Shown piece after piece: positions 30,006 through 38,978 of a DNA stretch of 64,000 nucleotides. Origin of the DNA: Macrococcoides canis (GTDB taxonomy: Bacteria; Bacillota; Bacilli; Staphylococcales; Staphylococcaceae). Where the stretch lies: the NCBI RefSeq assembly GCF_002119805.1, contig NZ_CP021059.1, positions 1,674,001-1,738,000 on the forward strand, in the 5' to 3' direction. Positions within the stretch are counted from its first letter, which is position 1, and each line of letters opens with the position of its first letter. The translations under genes and the position numbers were made by a program. Below the pieces are notes generated by a model, which was not told the origin of the DNA, did no database searches, and saw nothing but the letters and a program-made list of their open reading frames with translations.

Positions 30006-30046
30006 GTTGTCACACGTGCGTTTAGTCACGAGTAAAATCACGAAAA
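30006..30046. repeat. Half copy of the long hairpin repeat
   Basis: A 41-bp exact direct repeat of the left half of copy B (29886-29926), 120 bp downstream. It stops abruptly and runs into the rhodanese terminator. It lacks the matching right arm, so it cannot fold alone, but could pair with copy B's right arm. Confidence 0.9.
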
Positions 30047-30078
30047 AAGGATTGAAGCATGTCGCTTCAATCCTTTTT
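30044..30078. terminator. Bidirectional terminator between ytfP and the rhodanese gene
   Basis: A 15-bp stem (AAAAAGGATTGAAGC with its complement) has a 5-nt loop and A/T tracts on both sides. Confidence 0.92.
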
Positions 30079-30079
30079 A

Positions 30080-30370
30080 TTATAATAACTGCTCTATCTC
30101 TGCCATGCCACCTTGAACGTTCACCGCTTTATACTGCTGTTCTGTTAAATAATGTGTGACATGTTCACTTCTTACACCATGTGCACAGACGATATAATAT
30201 GTTTCATCATTATCAAGTTCGTTCAGATGTTCTGGTATTGTATTCATCGGAATGTGCACTGCACCTTCCAGCATTCCCATCTGCACTTCGAAGTCTTCAC
30301 GTATATCGATTATGTTCAGCGGTCCTTGCTGCAGTTTTTCGATAAATGCTTTACTGCTGATTTCTAGCAT
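30080..30370 (-). CDS. Rhodanese-like domain protein
   Basis: 96 aa single-domain rhodanese: DIREDFEVQMGMLEGAVHIP near the start and the active-site loop C62-A-H-G-V-R-S. The Cys can carry a persulfide, so sulfur transfer or redox relay is expected. Starts 8 bp after leuS on the same strand and probably shares its transcript. No second domain or transport motif. Confidence 0.9.
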   Translation of the reverse strand: MLEISSKAFIEKLQQGPLNIIDIREDFEVQMGMLEGAVHIPMNTIPEHLNELDNDETYYIVCAHGVRSEHVTHYLTEQQYKAVNVQGGMAEIEQLL

Positions 30371-30378
30371 AGGTCCTC

Positions 30379-32787
30379 CTAGTTTGCCACGATATTGACG
30401 AGTTTATTTGGTACGGCAATTACTTTTCGTACTGTTTTACCTTCAATCGCTGACTGCACTGCTTCAAGTGATAATGCGAATGTCTCCATCTCTGCTTTAT
30501 CCATGTCTTTTGCGATTGTCGCTTTCTGTTTCAGCTTACCATTCACTTGTACGACGATTTCAACTTCGTCATCCACGAGCTTACTTTCGTCATATACAGG
30601 CCATGCTTCATACGTTATCGACTCTGTACCGCCAAGCTTTTCCCAAAGCTCTTCTGTAATGTGTGGTGCGATAGGATTTAATAGTTTCACAAATCCTCGG
30701 ATATGGTCGATGTTTAGTTTCTCTGCTTTGTAGCCTTCATTGATAAATACCATCATCTGTGAGATTGCTGTATTGAAGCCTAATGTTTCGTAGTCGTCTG
30801 TCACTTTCTTCACTGTCTGATGATATACTTTTTCCATTGCTTCTACTGGTTGTTCTGTAATCTTCATAGCGAGCGTACCATCTTCATTTACAAGCAGGCG
30901 GTACACACGGTCTAAGAATCTTCTCGCACCGTCTAAACCATTTGTGCTCCATGCGATCGATGCATCTAATGGTCCCATAAACATCTCGTATAGACGTAGT
31001 GTATCTGCACCGTGACTTGCAACGACGTCATCAGGGTTCACGACATTCCCTTTCGACTTACTCATCTTCTCGTTACCTTCACCGAGAATCATCCCTTGGT
31101 TGAATAATTTCTGGAATGGTTCTTTTGTGTGTACAACGCCTAGATCATAAAGTACTTTATGCCAGAAACGTGCGTAGAGTAGATGAAGTACAGCGTGTTC
31201 TGCACCACCGATATATAAGTCTACTGGTAACCATTTCTTAAGCAGTTCAGGGTCCGCAATCATATCAGAATTTTTCGGGTCAATATAGCGTAAGTAATAC
31301 CAGCAGCTTCCCGCCCATTGTGGCATCGTATTTGTTTCACGACGGCCTTTCATTCCTGTTACAGGGTCTACTACGTTGACGAATTCTTCGATATTTGCAA
31401 GTGGTGATTCTCCTGTCCCTGACGGCTTGATGTGCTCAGTCTTCGGCAGCATGAGCGGTAATTCTTCTTCAGGTACAGTCGTCATCGATCCATCTTCCCA
31501 TGTTATTACAGGAATTGGTTCACCCCAGTAACGTTGACGTGAGAATAACCAGTCACGTAATTTGTAGGATACTTTCTTTTCACCGATACCTTTAGCTTCT
31601 AGTAACTCGATTGCGCGTTTGATTCCTTCTTCTTTGTTCAGGCCATCAAGTTCTCCTGAGTTAATATGAACGCCGTCACCTGTATAAGCTGCCGTGTTAT
31701 CGCCACCTTCAATCACAGGTCTAATGTCTAAATCGAACTGCGTTGCAAATTCAAAGTCTCGCTCATCATGTGCAGGTACTGCCATAATCGCACCTGTTCC
31801 ATATGATGCTAATACGTAATCCGAAATCCAGATTGGCATGCGTTCACCATTGAATGGATTAACTGCATAGCTTCCCGTAAAGACACCTGTCTTATCCTTT
31901 GCAAGATCGGTACGTTCAAGGTCTGATTTACGTGCTGCCTGCTCCTGATATACTTTTACAGCTTCAGCTTGTGCTTCAGTTGTAATAGAAGCTACGAGAT
32001 CATGTTCTGGTGATAATACGGCATATGTCGCACCGTAAATTGTGTCTGGACGTGTAGTAAATACTTTAAATGTGTGCTCTGAATTTTCAACTTCAAACGA
32101 CACTTCCGCCCCTTCAGAACGACCGATCCAGTTGCGCTGCATATCTTTTAGAGATTCAGGCCAGTCCAGTTCATCAAGGTCTTCTAATAAACGGTCTGCG
32201 TATTCCGTAATTTTAAGCACCCACTGACGCATCGGCTTACGAATCACTGGATGTCCGCCACGCTCTGATACACCATCGATCACTTCTTCATTTGATAATA
32301 CGGTACCGAGTGTAGGGCACCAGTTTACAGCGACTTCATCTACATATGCTAAACCTTTTTTATACAGCTGGATAAAGATCCACTGTGTCCATTTGTAATA
32401 TTCTGGGTCTGTCGTATTAATTTCACGGTCCCAGTCATAGCTGAATCCAAGTTCCTGAATTTGACGTTTAAACGTCGCAATATTCTTTTCAGTGAATTCT
32501 GCCGGATCATTCCCAGTATCGATTGCATATTGCTCTGCTGGAAGTCCGAATGCATCCCAGCCCATCGGATGTAATACGTTATAGCCTTGCATACGTTTGT
32601 AACGAGAGATAATATCCGTTGCAGTATAGCCTTCAGGATGTCCAACGTGGAGTCCGGCACCTGACGGATACGGAAACATATCTAATGCATAGAAGTTCTT
32701 GTCCTTATCTTCAGTCGTTTTAAACGTGTGATTATCTAACCAGTATTTCTGCCACTTCTTCTCAATTGTTTGATGATTAAAGCTCAT
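30379..32787 (-). CDS. leuS: Leucyl-tRNA synthetase
   Basis: 802 aa from the ATG at 32787 after AAGGAGG; a 31-codon in-frame upstream extension is the T-box leader, not coding. Class I signatures: [13 protein letters not shown] (HIGH motif, 47-50) and EKMSKSKGN (KMSKS, about 575). A large editing (CP1) insertion containing the Thr-rich/Asp motifs lies between them, as expected for mischarging correction. Charges tRNA-Leu. It is controlled by an upstream T-box and followed by a rhodanese gene. Confidence 0.98.
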   Translation of the reverse strand: MSFNHQTIEKKWQKYWLDNHTFKTTEDKDKNFYALDMFPYPSGAGLHVGHPEGYTATDIISRYKRMQGYNVLHPMGWDAFGLPAEQYAIDTGNDPAEFTEKNIATFKRQIQELGFSYDWDREINTTDPEYYKWTQWIFIQLYKKGLAYVDEVAVNWCPTLGTVLSNEEVIDGVSERGGHPVIRKPMRQWVLKITEYADRLLEDLDELDWPESLKDMQRNWIGRSEGAEVSFEVENSEHTFKVFTTRPDTIYGATYAVLSPEHDLVASITTEAQAEAVKVYQEQAARKSDLERTDLAKDKTGVFTGSYAVNPFNGERMPIWISDYVLASYGTGAIMAVPAHDERDFEFATQFDLDIRPVIEGGDNTAAYTGDGVHINSGELDGLNKEEGIKRAIELLEAKGIGEKKVSYKLRDWLFSRQRYWGEPIPVITWEDGSMTTVPEEELPLMLPKTEHIKPSGTGESPLANIEEFVNVVDPVTGMKGRRETNTMPQWAGSCWYYLRYIDPKNSDMIADPELLKKWLPVDLYIGGAEHAVLHLLYARFWHKVLYDLGVVHTKEPFQKLFNQGMILGEGNEKMSKSKGNVVNPDDVVASHGADTLRLYEMFMGPLDASIAWSTNGLDGARRFLDRVYRLLVNEDGTLAMKITEQPVEAMEKVYHQTVKKVTDDYETLGFNTAISQMMVFINEGYKAEKLNIDHIRGFVKLLNPIAPHITEELWEKLGGTESITYEAWPVYDESKLVDDEVEIVVQVNGKLKQKATIAKDMDKAEMETFALSLEAVQSAIEGKTVRKVIAVPNKLVNIVAN

Positions 32788-32808
32788 AATGATTCCTCCT
32801 TTTAATAT

Positions 32809-32997
32809 AAAAAAGACAGTCATCCCTAAAAAATAGGGACGACTGTCATATAGACAACCGCGGTACCACCCGCAATTCACTTTAATAGTGCAGCTTTAGT
32901 TGATTTAGTTTAACCCCAGCAAGTTCACATTTCACGTTTACCAGTTCACAGCGACCACTGGCTTCCTTAAAAACGATTCATGTTACTACTCTAGTTA
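32809..32997 (-). promoter_or_regulatory. T-box riboswitch controlling leuS (specifier CUU)
   Basis: On the minus strand the T-box sequence (complement of 32859-32871, GGGTGGTACCGCG) is followed by a terminator: a 14-bp stem (32815-32847) and six T. The 5' Stem I contains the AGAGTAGTAA and GGTCGCTGTGAAC blocks. The specifier loop reads GTGAA-CTT-GC (CTT at 32923-32921), a leucine codon. Uncharged tRNA-Leu should stabilise the antiterminator and allow leuS transcription. Confidence 0.95.
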
Positions 32998-33002
32998 AAT
33001 CT

Positions 33003-33031
33003 ATCATAAGGGTTAATTTATATTTGCGCAA
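33003..33031 (-). promoter_or_regulatory. Predicted leuS promoter
   Basis: TTGCGC (plus-strand 33026-33031), a 17-bp spacer and TATGAT (33003-33008) precede the first T-box bases by about 6 nt. Confidence 0.7.
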
Positions 33032-33116
33032 CCCTTTCTATAAAAGTTACATTTTTTAATTTCACACTATTATTTTGAATTATGCAAATATTTTAAAAAA
33101 TCAGTGTATCTTTACT

Positions 33117-34286
33117 CTATTCATAGAGGTTAATCTTGCGGTCAAATATAAAGAGAAAGAAAAAGCCGATTCCGATAAAGACGATCATCGCTGTAAACAT
33201 AACATTCATATTATACGCATCGACTAAGAATCCACCGAGCAAAGGTCCAATTGCACGACCTAAAGTTGCAGTGGAATTGACGATGCCCTGATAGACGCCT
33301 GTTCGTCCTTTCGGTGCAAGCATGTTCGCGATTGTCGGAACTGCCGGCCATACAAACATCTCACCGATCGTTAATATGATCATTCCTAGCGCAAACATAA
33401 GGAATGTATCCGCAAAGCTCGTCACAATATACGATACGATAAAGATGACAAAGCCGATTGCAATCTGTGTTTTAATGCGTGTTGACAGTCGATTGATGAT
33501 AGGTGCAATCAGTGGCTGTCCCGCAATAATCAGTACACCATTTATCGCCCATAATGAGCTATATGCTTTAAGCGGTATCCCTAAGTCCTGTGTATAACTT
33601 GAGATCGTCGACTGCCATTGGACGTAACCGATCCAGCACAGACAGTATGCTGTACAGACCATTAACAGTGCGTTGAACTTCGTTCTGTCTTTAATGTTTC
33701 CGACGTCACGCATCACGTTACTACCCGAGACAATTGGTTTAGCCGAACGATATCCGAAGAATGCGATAAAGAAGAACACCGCATACATCAAGAAGTTCAG
33801 AACGAAGATATACGTAAAACTAAAATCAGCGATAAATCCACCGAGCGCTGCCCCGAGCGCCACTCCGATGTTCTGGGAGAGATAGATCGCATTAAATGTT
33901 TTACGCCCCCCTTCTGGCCATGCGCTACCTGCCATCGCATAGATTGAAGGAAAGACGATACCTGAACCAAAGCCAAGAATAACGAGCCACACCGCATACC
34001 ACGGCCAGCCATGAAGGAATATAATGCCGATAAGGCTGAACGCAGAAATAATGATACCGATAAGAATCGAACGGTATCCTCCTATTTTATCGAACAATGT
34101 CCCACCTAATAAATTACCTAGAACTGATGCACCTGAGTTGAGCATCAAGACAAAACCCGCAAGACTTAAGCTTTTACCAAGTTCATTATGCAGATAAATT
34201 GTATTAAGTGGCCAGATTAAGCTTGCCCCTGTGACGTTTACGGCCATACCGATAACAAGCAGCCACACAATTTTTGGCATTTTCAT
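33117..34286 (-). CDS. MFS transporter (YttB-like efflux protein)
   Basis: 389 aa with 12 predicted helices and the MFS motif A variant GGTLFDKIGGYR after helix 2. Members include MdtG/NorA-like drug:H+ antiporters, but substrate cannot be told from sequence. Position between leuS and ytqA matches the B. subtilis yttB neighbourhood. Start ATG follows GGTGAG. It is divergent from ytqA with about 84 bp between. Confidence 0.85.
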   Translation of the reverse strand: MKMPKIVWLLVIGMAVNVTGASLIWPLNTIYLHNELGKSLSLAGFVLMLNSGASVLGNLLGGTLFDKIGGYRSILIGIIISAFSLIGIIFLHGWPWYAVWLVILGFGSGIVFPSIYAMAGSAWPEGGRKTFNAIYLSQNIGVALGAALGGFIADFSFTYIFVLNFLMYAVFFFIAFFGYRSAKPIVSGSNVMRDVGNIKDRTKFNALLMVCTAYCLCWIGYVQWQSTISSYTQDLGIPLKAYSSLWAINGVLIIAGQPLIAPIINRLSTRIKTQIAIGFVIFIVSYIVTSFADTFLMFALGMIILTIGEMFVWPAVPTIANMLAPKGRTGVYQGIVNSTATLGRAIGPLLGGFLVDAYNMNVMFTAMIVFIGIGFFFLFIFDRKINLYE

Positions 34287-34370
34287 TTGATTTTCTCACC
34301 TTCTATATTAATTTATCCCAAATATCTCTATTATATGTTAAAATCCATATATTAAGAAAGAGGGAAGATT

Positions 34371-35315
34371 ATGAAACCATTTAAATATGCATTTGATGAA
34401 AAAAGATATCATACATGGAACTACCATCTCCGCAATAAATTCGGCAAGAAAATATTTAAAGTTGCGCTGGAAGGTGGCTTTGACTGTCCGAACAGAGATG
34501 GCACTGTCGCATTCGGCGGTTGTACGTTCTGCTCTGCTGCAGGAAGTGGTGACTTCGCTGGAGACCGCGTTGACCCTATTCCCGTGCAGTTTGAGAAGAT
34601 TAAGAACAAAATGCACGAAAAGTGGCAGGACGGAGCGTATATCGCTTACTTTCAGGCATTTACGAATACGCACGCACCACTTGAAGTGTTAAAGGAAAAA
34701 TATGAAGCGGCACTTGCAATTCCAGGTGTTGTCGGATTATCTATCGCAACGCGTCCGGACTGTTTACCGGATGATGTCGTTGAATATTTAGCAGAACTGA
34801 ATGAGCGCACTTACCTGTGGGTCGAACTTGGACTGCAGACTGTTCACGAGAAGACTTCCAATATTATCAATCGTGCGCACGATATGCAATGTTACTATGA
34901 CGGTGTCGCTAAACTGCGTAAACATAATATAAATATTTGCACGCATATTATTAACGGTCTGCCACTGGAAGACTATGATATGATGATGGAAACGGCACGC
35001 GTCGTTTCACAGATGGATGTTCAGGGCATCAAGATTCACCTGCTTCATCTTTTAAAGGGAACCCCTATGGTCAAGCAGTACGAAAAGGGGATGCTTGAAT
35101 TTATGGATCAGGAGACGTACGTAAAACTCGTTGCGGATCAGCTGGAAATACTCCCGGAAGAAATGATCATCCACCGTATCACGGGTGATGGCCCGATCGA
35201 TCTGATGATAGGACCGATGTGGAGCGTCAATAAATGGGAAGTGTTAAACGGCATTGATGACGAACTGAAAAAGCGTGACAGCTACCAAGGGAAATATTTT
35301 GGAGTTGAACGATGA
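34371..35315 (+). CDS. Radical SAM protein, YtqA/YhcC family
   Basis: 314 aa. The Fe-S cluster ligands are C39, C51 and C54 in FDCPNRDGTVAFGGCTFC (CX11CX2C, the YhcC-type spacing, not CX3CX2C). The remaining TIM-barrel motifs follow (HIINGLPLEDYDMM). Probably a tRNA-modifying enzyme acting with the downstream methyltransferase, by analogy to the conserved pair ytqA-ytqB. ATG follows GAGGG. Its stop overlaps the ytqB start by 4 bases. Confidence 0.93.
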   Translation: MKPFKYAFDEKRYHTWNYHLRNKFGKKIFKVALEGGFDCPNRDGTVAFGGCTFCSAAGSGDFAGDRVDPIPVQFEKIKNKMHEKWQDGAYIAYFQAFTNTHAPLEVLKEKYEAALAIPGVVGLSIATRPDCLPDDVVEYLAELNERTYLWVELGLQTVHEKTSNIINRAHDMQCYYDGVAKLRKHNINICTHIINGLPLEDYDMMMETARVVSQMDVQGIKIHLLHLLKGTPMVKQYEKGMLEFMDQETYVKLVADQLEILPEEMIIHRITGDGPIDLMIGPMWSVNKWEVLNGIDDELKKRDSYQGKYFGVER

Positions 35316-35863
35316 AAGCGCTTGGCATACTCCCATTTGCAAGAACCCTTATCGATACATATATCGAACAAGGTTCAACTGTAATCGATGCGACGTGCGG
35401 TAATGGCAATGACACGCTTTATCTCGCACAGCAGCTTGACGGCACAGGTGTGATTCATGCATTTGATATACAGCAGTCAGCGATCAATAATTCAAAGCAT
35501 AAAACAGCGGCATTCAATAATATTCACTATCACTTAGATGGTCATCAAAATGTACTGGAATATGTCGATGCCCCTGTGCGTCTGGCCATCTTCAACCTAG
35601 GCTACTTACCTAAAGGGGATAAATCTATCGTAACATTGCCAGAAACAACAATTCAGGCGATTGAACGCATATTTTCGATTCTTGAGAAAGAAGGTATCAT
35701 CATATTAGTGATCTATCCTGGGCACGCTGAAGGTCAGATTGAAAAAGAAGCTGTATTAAACTATCTGGAGCAGTTTGACCAAGAGGATGCCCATATCTTT
35801 AAATATGAATTTATTAATCAGAAGAACAATCCACCATTTATATGTGCAATAGAAAAACGCTGA
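35312..35863 (+). CDS. Class I SAM-dependent methyltransferase (YtqB-like)
   Basis: 183 aa. The SAM loop is VIDATCGNGNDTLYLAQQL (about 23-41), and IFNLGYLPKGDKS is the catalytic NLGYLP motif of the YtqB family (MnmM-type tRNA mnm5s2U methyltransferase in recent work). Overlaps ytqA (ATGA), consistent with the two acting on the same tRNA modification. Its TGA stop lies inside the terminator stem. Confidence 0.9.
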   Translation: MKALGILPFARTLIDTYIEQGSTVIDATCGNGNDTLYLAQQLDGTGVIHAFDIQQSAINNSKHKTAAFNNIHYHLDGHQNVLEYVDAPVRLAIFNLGYLPKGDKSIVTLPETTIQAIERIFSILEKEGIIILVIYPGHAEGQIEKEAVLNYLEQFDQEDAHIFKYEFINQKNNPPFICAIEKR

Positions 35864-35882
35864 TCTGCTGATTAGCGTTTTT
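35853..35882. terminator. Bidirectional terminator between ytqB and the Rot-like gene
   Basis: The stem AAAAACGCT/AGCGTTTTT, extended by an inner GATC/GATT pairing, ends in a T-run on the plus strand and an A-run giving T on the minus. It overlaps the ytqB stop. Confidence 0.8.
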
Positions 35883-36287
35883 TTATCCACATATTTCCAT
35901 AATCGCATCAAAGTGCGCCTTCATCTGGTCTTTTTTCCCTTTAAGCGATTCACAAGCACAGTTCACAATTTCTTCCTTTATCGGAAGTTTTTCTTCGTTA
36001 TAATATATTATAACCGTACGTTCATCGTCTGCTGGACGGACCTTTTTAATCCAGCCGTTTTCCACTAATGTATTATAAAATCGTGTGCGTTTATATGGTT
36101 TAATATTTAAGTATTCATCCAGTGCTTTCATCGGCATCGGACCTTTCTCCCATAACGCAACCATAACAATATATTCTTCTTTCGATAAATTAAAGTTATC
36201 ACTGATGAGATCAAATATTTCATCAATCTCCTGCTGAAGTTCGTTAAGTAATACCATGTCACTCACTTCATGTTTATATTTAGACAT
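35883..36287 (-). CDS. rot: SarA/MarR-type winged-helix regulator, Rot homologue
   Basis: 134 aa. The core residues 32-100 (LSKEEYIVMVALWEKGPM, KPYKRTRFYNTLVENGWI and RPADDERTVIIYYNEEK) resemble the S. aureus repressor of toxins Rot as I recall it, including the KPYKRTR recognition segment and the DDERTV wing. Rot is a SarA-family DNA-binding protein that controls exotoxin and protease genes in S. aureus. Genes on both sides (ytqAB; lysophospholipase-like) match its S. aureus neighbourhood. Targets here are unknown. Identification by sequence recall, not a search. Confidence 0.75.
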   Translation of the reverse strand: MSKYKHEVSDMVLLNELQQEIDEIFDLISDNFNLSKEEYIVMVALWEKGPMPMKALDEYLNIKPYKRTRFYNTLVENGWIKKVRPADDERTVIIYYNEEKLPIKEEIVNCACESLKGKKDQMKAHFDAIMEICG

Positions 36288-36313
36288 CTTTCCACCTCAC
36301 ATAAAACAATATC

Positions 36314-37135
36314 TTACTGTATACCCGAATCCTCTGTTATCAACCCTATATAATTCATCCTGTTATTCATAAATGATTCAACATAGTATAAAACGTTATC
36401 ACGTTCCGGTTCGTTATGCAGTTCGTGGTATAGCGTACGCCAGTTTTTAATGTAGATTTCTGATGTCTTAACTTCTTTCGTAAATAATTTTATTTGGTCA
36501 ACATCTGCAACTCTATCTGCATCACTGAACATAATCATCAACGGTACATCACCGATCTTATGAATTTGTTCCATCGTAGCTTTCATAGATTCTATAATCG
36601 ATTTATATAAATTAAAACTTACTTTCTGTACCATCAATGTATCTTTCTTCAGCTCATCAATATTCGCCTGTACACGTGTCAAGTCCTCAAGCGGGATATT
36701 CATATCAAACTTTGCTTCCTTAGAAATTGAACTCAGGCCAGATGCCAGGAAATTCTTTCGTGTCGTCACTGTATTTTGAAATCCAAATAGCGGAGATAAT
36801 AATACGACACCTTCTAATTTTAAATCAACGTTCTCCAGAAGATTCGTTACGATGAGTCCGCCTAAACCTACGCCAATCAAGAATACCGGCATATGATATT
36901 CTTCTGCGACCTCAATCCATTCCAATACTTTCTCTCTATAAACATCGAACGACTCGATATGTCCACGGTTCACACGTGATGTCTGTCCCTGACCCGGAAG
37001 GTCACCCATAATTACATGATATCCATCTCGACGCAATCTCGTAATGAACCATGCATAACGCCCATGATGTTCAAGTAAATTATGTACGATAACGACTACC
37101 CCTTTTGGTGTGCGCTCTGTTTCCCACTTCCACAT
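36314..37135 (-). CDS. Alpha/beta hydrolase fold protein (YtpA-type lysophospholipase homologue, nucleophile lost)
   Basis: 273 aa of the serine-aminopeptidase_S33/monoacylglycerol lipase family, with GRYAWFITRLRRDGYHVIMGDLPGQGQTS and a C-terminal YHELHNEPERD (His 237). The nucleophile elbow reads G88-V-G90-L-G, where GHSMG is expected, so the catalytic Ser is Gly. The oxyanion-loop HG is also changed (VHNLLEHHG). The acid and His appear retained. It may be a pseudo-enzyme or use another mechanism. It is 26 bp upstream of the Rot-like gene on the same strand and may be co-transcribed. Confidence 0.8.
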   Translation of the reverse strand: MWKWETERTPKGVVVIVHNLLEHHGRYAWFITRLRRDGYHVIMGDLPGQGQTSRVNRGHIESFDVYREKVLEWIEVAEEYHMPVFLIGVGLGGLIVTNLLENVDLKLEGVVLLSPLFGFQNTVTTRKNFLASGLSSISKEAKFDMNIPLEDLTRVQANIDELKKDTLMVQKVSFNLYKSIIESMKATMEQIHKIGDVPLMIMFSDADRVADVDQIKLFTKEVKTSEIYIKNWRTLYHELHNEPERDNVLYYVESFMNNRMNYIGLITEDSGIQ

Positions 37136-37220
37136 AATGATGCTCCTTTATATTTCATACTACTTCTTATTAATGATAAAATCATTATAACAAATAATTT
37201 TATTTCATGGAGGGAAATAT

Positions 37221-37736
37221 ATGTTATATGAATATGATGGTAAGCTTCCTCAAATTGATGACTCAGCGTTTGTCGCACCAAATGCTGTAGTAACAGGAGA
37301 TGTTACAGTCGGACGTGACGCTACAATATGGTATGGTACTGTCATTCGTGGTGATGTAGCACCCGTATCTATCGGTAACGGTACGAATATACAGGATCTG
37401 TGCTGTCTGCATCAGTCTGGTGGCAAACCACTCATCATCGAAGACGAAGTTACAGTTGGACATCGAGTGACATTGCACTCACCTGTAATACGCAAGAATG
37501 CACTGATCGGTATGGATTCTACGATTCTTGATGGTGCTGAAATTGGAGAGGGTGCATTTATCGGTGCCGGTTCATTAGTTCCACCGGGTAAGAAAATTCC
37601 ACCGAATACGTTAGCATTCGGACGCCCGGCGAAAGTTATTCGAGAGCTGACAGAAGAAGATAAAGCGGAGATGGCTGCAAATATTGAACGTTATATCTCT
37701 AAAGGTAAACAATATAAAAAGATGCATGAACAATAA
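37221..37736 (+). CDS. Gamma-carbonic-anhydrase-family protein (YtoA-like)
   Basis: 171 aa, left-handed beta-helix with hexapeptide repeats. The three zinc His of the family are visible: H64 (CCLHQSG), H81 and H86 (VGHRVTLHS). Likely a trimeric metal protein; many YrdA/YtoA relatives have not shown carbonic anhydrase activity. ATG follows GGAGGG. The stop overlaps a terminator stem. Confidence 0.9.
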   Translation: MLYEYDGKLPQIDDSAFVAPNAVVTGDVTVGRDATIWYGTVIRGDVAPVSIGNGTNIQDLCCLHQSGGKPLIIEDEVTVGHRVTLHSPVIRKNALIGMDSTILDGAEIGEGAFIGAGSLVPPGKKIPPNTLAFGRPAKVIRELTEEDKAEMAANIERYISKGKQYKKMHEQ

Positions 37737-37773
37737 AAAACGGATGAGAGATTCAATCTCTCACCCGTTTTTT
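37735..37773. terminator. Bidirectional terminator after the gamma-CA gene
   Basis: A long stem with A-tract and T-tract (AAAAAACGG... with ...CCGTTTTTT, inner TGAGAGATT/AATCTCTCA) overlaps the plus-strand stop and abuts the minus-strand gene end. Confidence 0.9.
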
Positions 37774-37774
37774 A

Positions 37775-38110
37775 TTAAGCGATTCCGAACTTTCTATGCA
37801 TAAATGGTAAGCCTGCAATAATAAAGCTTAATAGAAATTCATAGAACATCGAGAAGAAGTTCGCAAAGAAGAACGTTACATTATGATATAAAATAGAACC
37901 GATACCTTCAGCACCGTACAAGAAATTCACATCGATTGCATTATCGATAATGTTCAGCACAATAATAACAATCGCCATCGTCCATGCTTTCTTTGTGATC
38001 ATTGCAACAATTAAAGCAATAATTGTGATGACAATCGGCTCAAACACGAACAATTGGAAAAATGGGTCAAGTGTACCACCGAAAATATAAAACGCCATAT
38101 CTCTAAACAT
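37775..38110 (-). CDS. Small membrane protein, unknown function
   Basis: 111 aa with about three hydrophobic helices (residues 20-42, 44-62 and 78-100) and a short Lys-containing tail; no recognised family. ATG after GAGGTG with suitable spacing, and a terminator on its 3' side, support it as a real gene. No signal peptide or cysteines for lipid attachment are seen. Confidence 0.65.
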   Translation of the reverse strand: MFRDMAFYIFGGTLDPFFQLFVFEPIVITIIALIVAMITKKAWTMAIVIIVLNIIDNAIDVNFLYGAEGIGSILYHNVTFFFANFFSMFYEFLLSFIIAGLPFMHRKFGIA

Positions 38111-38223
38111 TTAGACACCTCTTCATTTATAAATCTAAGACATCTATATCTTAACATCAATATGTGTCTTGCGATGTTAAGATTTCTTAAAGATTGGCGT
38201 ATTTATTTACATTAAATTAACAA

Positions 38224-38892
38224 TTAAAATCGGCTGACAACATCATCGTATGAACGACGCGCTTTTGGACGTTTTGGACCTTCTGCTCGGTAACCGAAAG
38301 CCACCATAACTGAAATTCCTTCTTCTTCAGGGTTAATCACCTCATGCTTCGCTAAAATTTCATTGACCGCCTTATAATTGAACCCTTCAATCGGGCAAGA
38401 ATCAATACCAATTTCAGCAGCAGCTGTCATCATATTACCTAAAGCGATATATGTCTGTTTACTTGCCCAGTCAAATAATGCACGCTCATTATCTGCAACT
38501 TCAATATCATTCGTCTGGAATCCTTCATAAATTGAAATCATCTTCTGAAGAATTTCGTCATTATTCACACGAGGACCGAAATGATCTTTGAATAGCTGTG
38601 AATCATAACGTGCATTACGTTTCGCTAAAATAAGGACGAAATGACTCGCAGTATCGAGCTGACCTTTTGCAGCACCCCAGCCTACCTGCTTGATTTCATC
38701 TTTTACCTGCTGGTTGTCGAGAATTACGAAACGCCACGGCTCCAGATTGATCGACGACGGACTTAAACGCCCGACTTCTAAGATGAACTTCAAATCACTT
38801 TCATCTATCTTCTTGTCTTTATCGAATACTTTCGTTGCAAAGCGGTAATTGTGTGCCTCTAGAATTTGAGCTTTTAACTGTTCTTTATCCAT
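38224..38892 (-). CDS. Nitroreductase family NAD(P)H oxidoreductase
   Basis: 222 aa, FMN-dependent NfsB/Frm2-like fold: RLSPSSINLEPWRFVILDN is the typical FMN-contact stretch, and the C-terminal GYRAEGPKRPKARR block is shared by the family. Reduces nitro compounds or quinones in the cytoplasm. It has a divergent 41-bp tandem repeat cluster immediately upstream of its start, which may have displaced or bracket its promoter. Confidence 0.9.
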   Translation of the reverse strand: MDKEQLKAQILEAHNYRFATKVFDKDKKIDESDLKFILEVGRLSPSSINLEPWRFVILDNQQVKDEIKQVGWGAAKGQLDTASHFVLILAKRNARYDSQLFKDHFGPRVNNDEILQKMISIYEGFQTNDIEVADNERALFDWASKQTYIALGNMMTAAAEIGIDSCPIEGFNYKAVNEILAKHEVINPEEEGISVMVAFGYRAEGPKRPKARRSYDDVVSRF

Positions 38893-38978
38893 ATTATCCC
38901 TTCTTTCAATTAGATAATAGGAAATATAGCGCTTGATGTAAAGCAGAATGATTTAAAGTGTGGAATAGAGATATGTAT

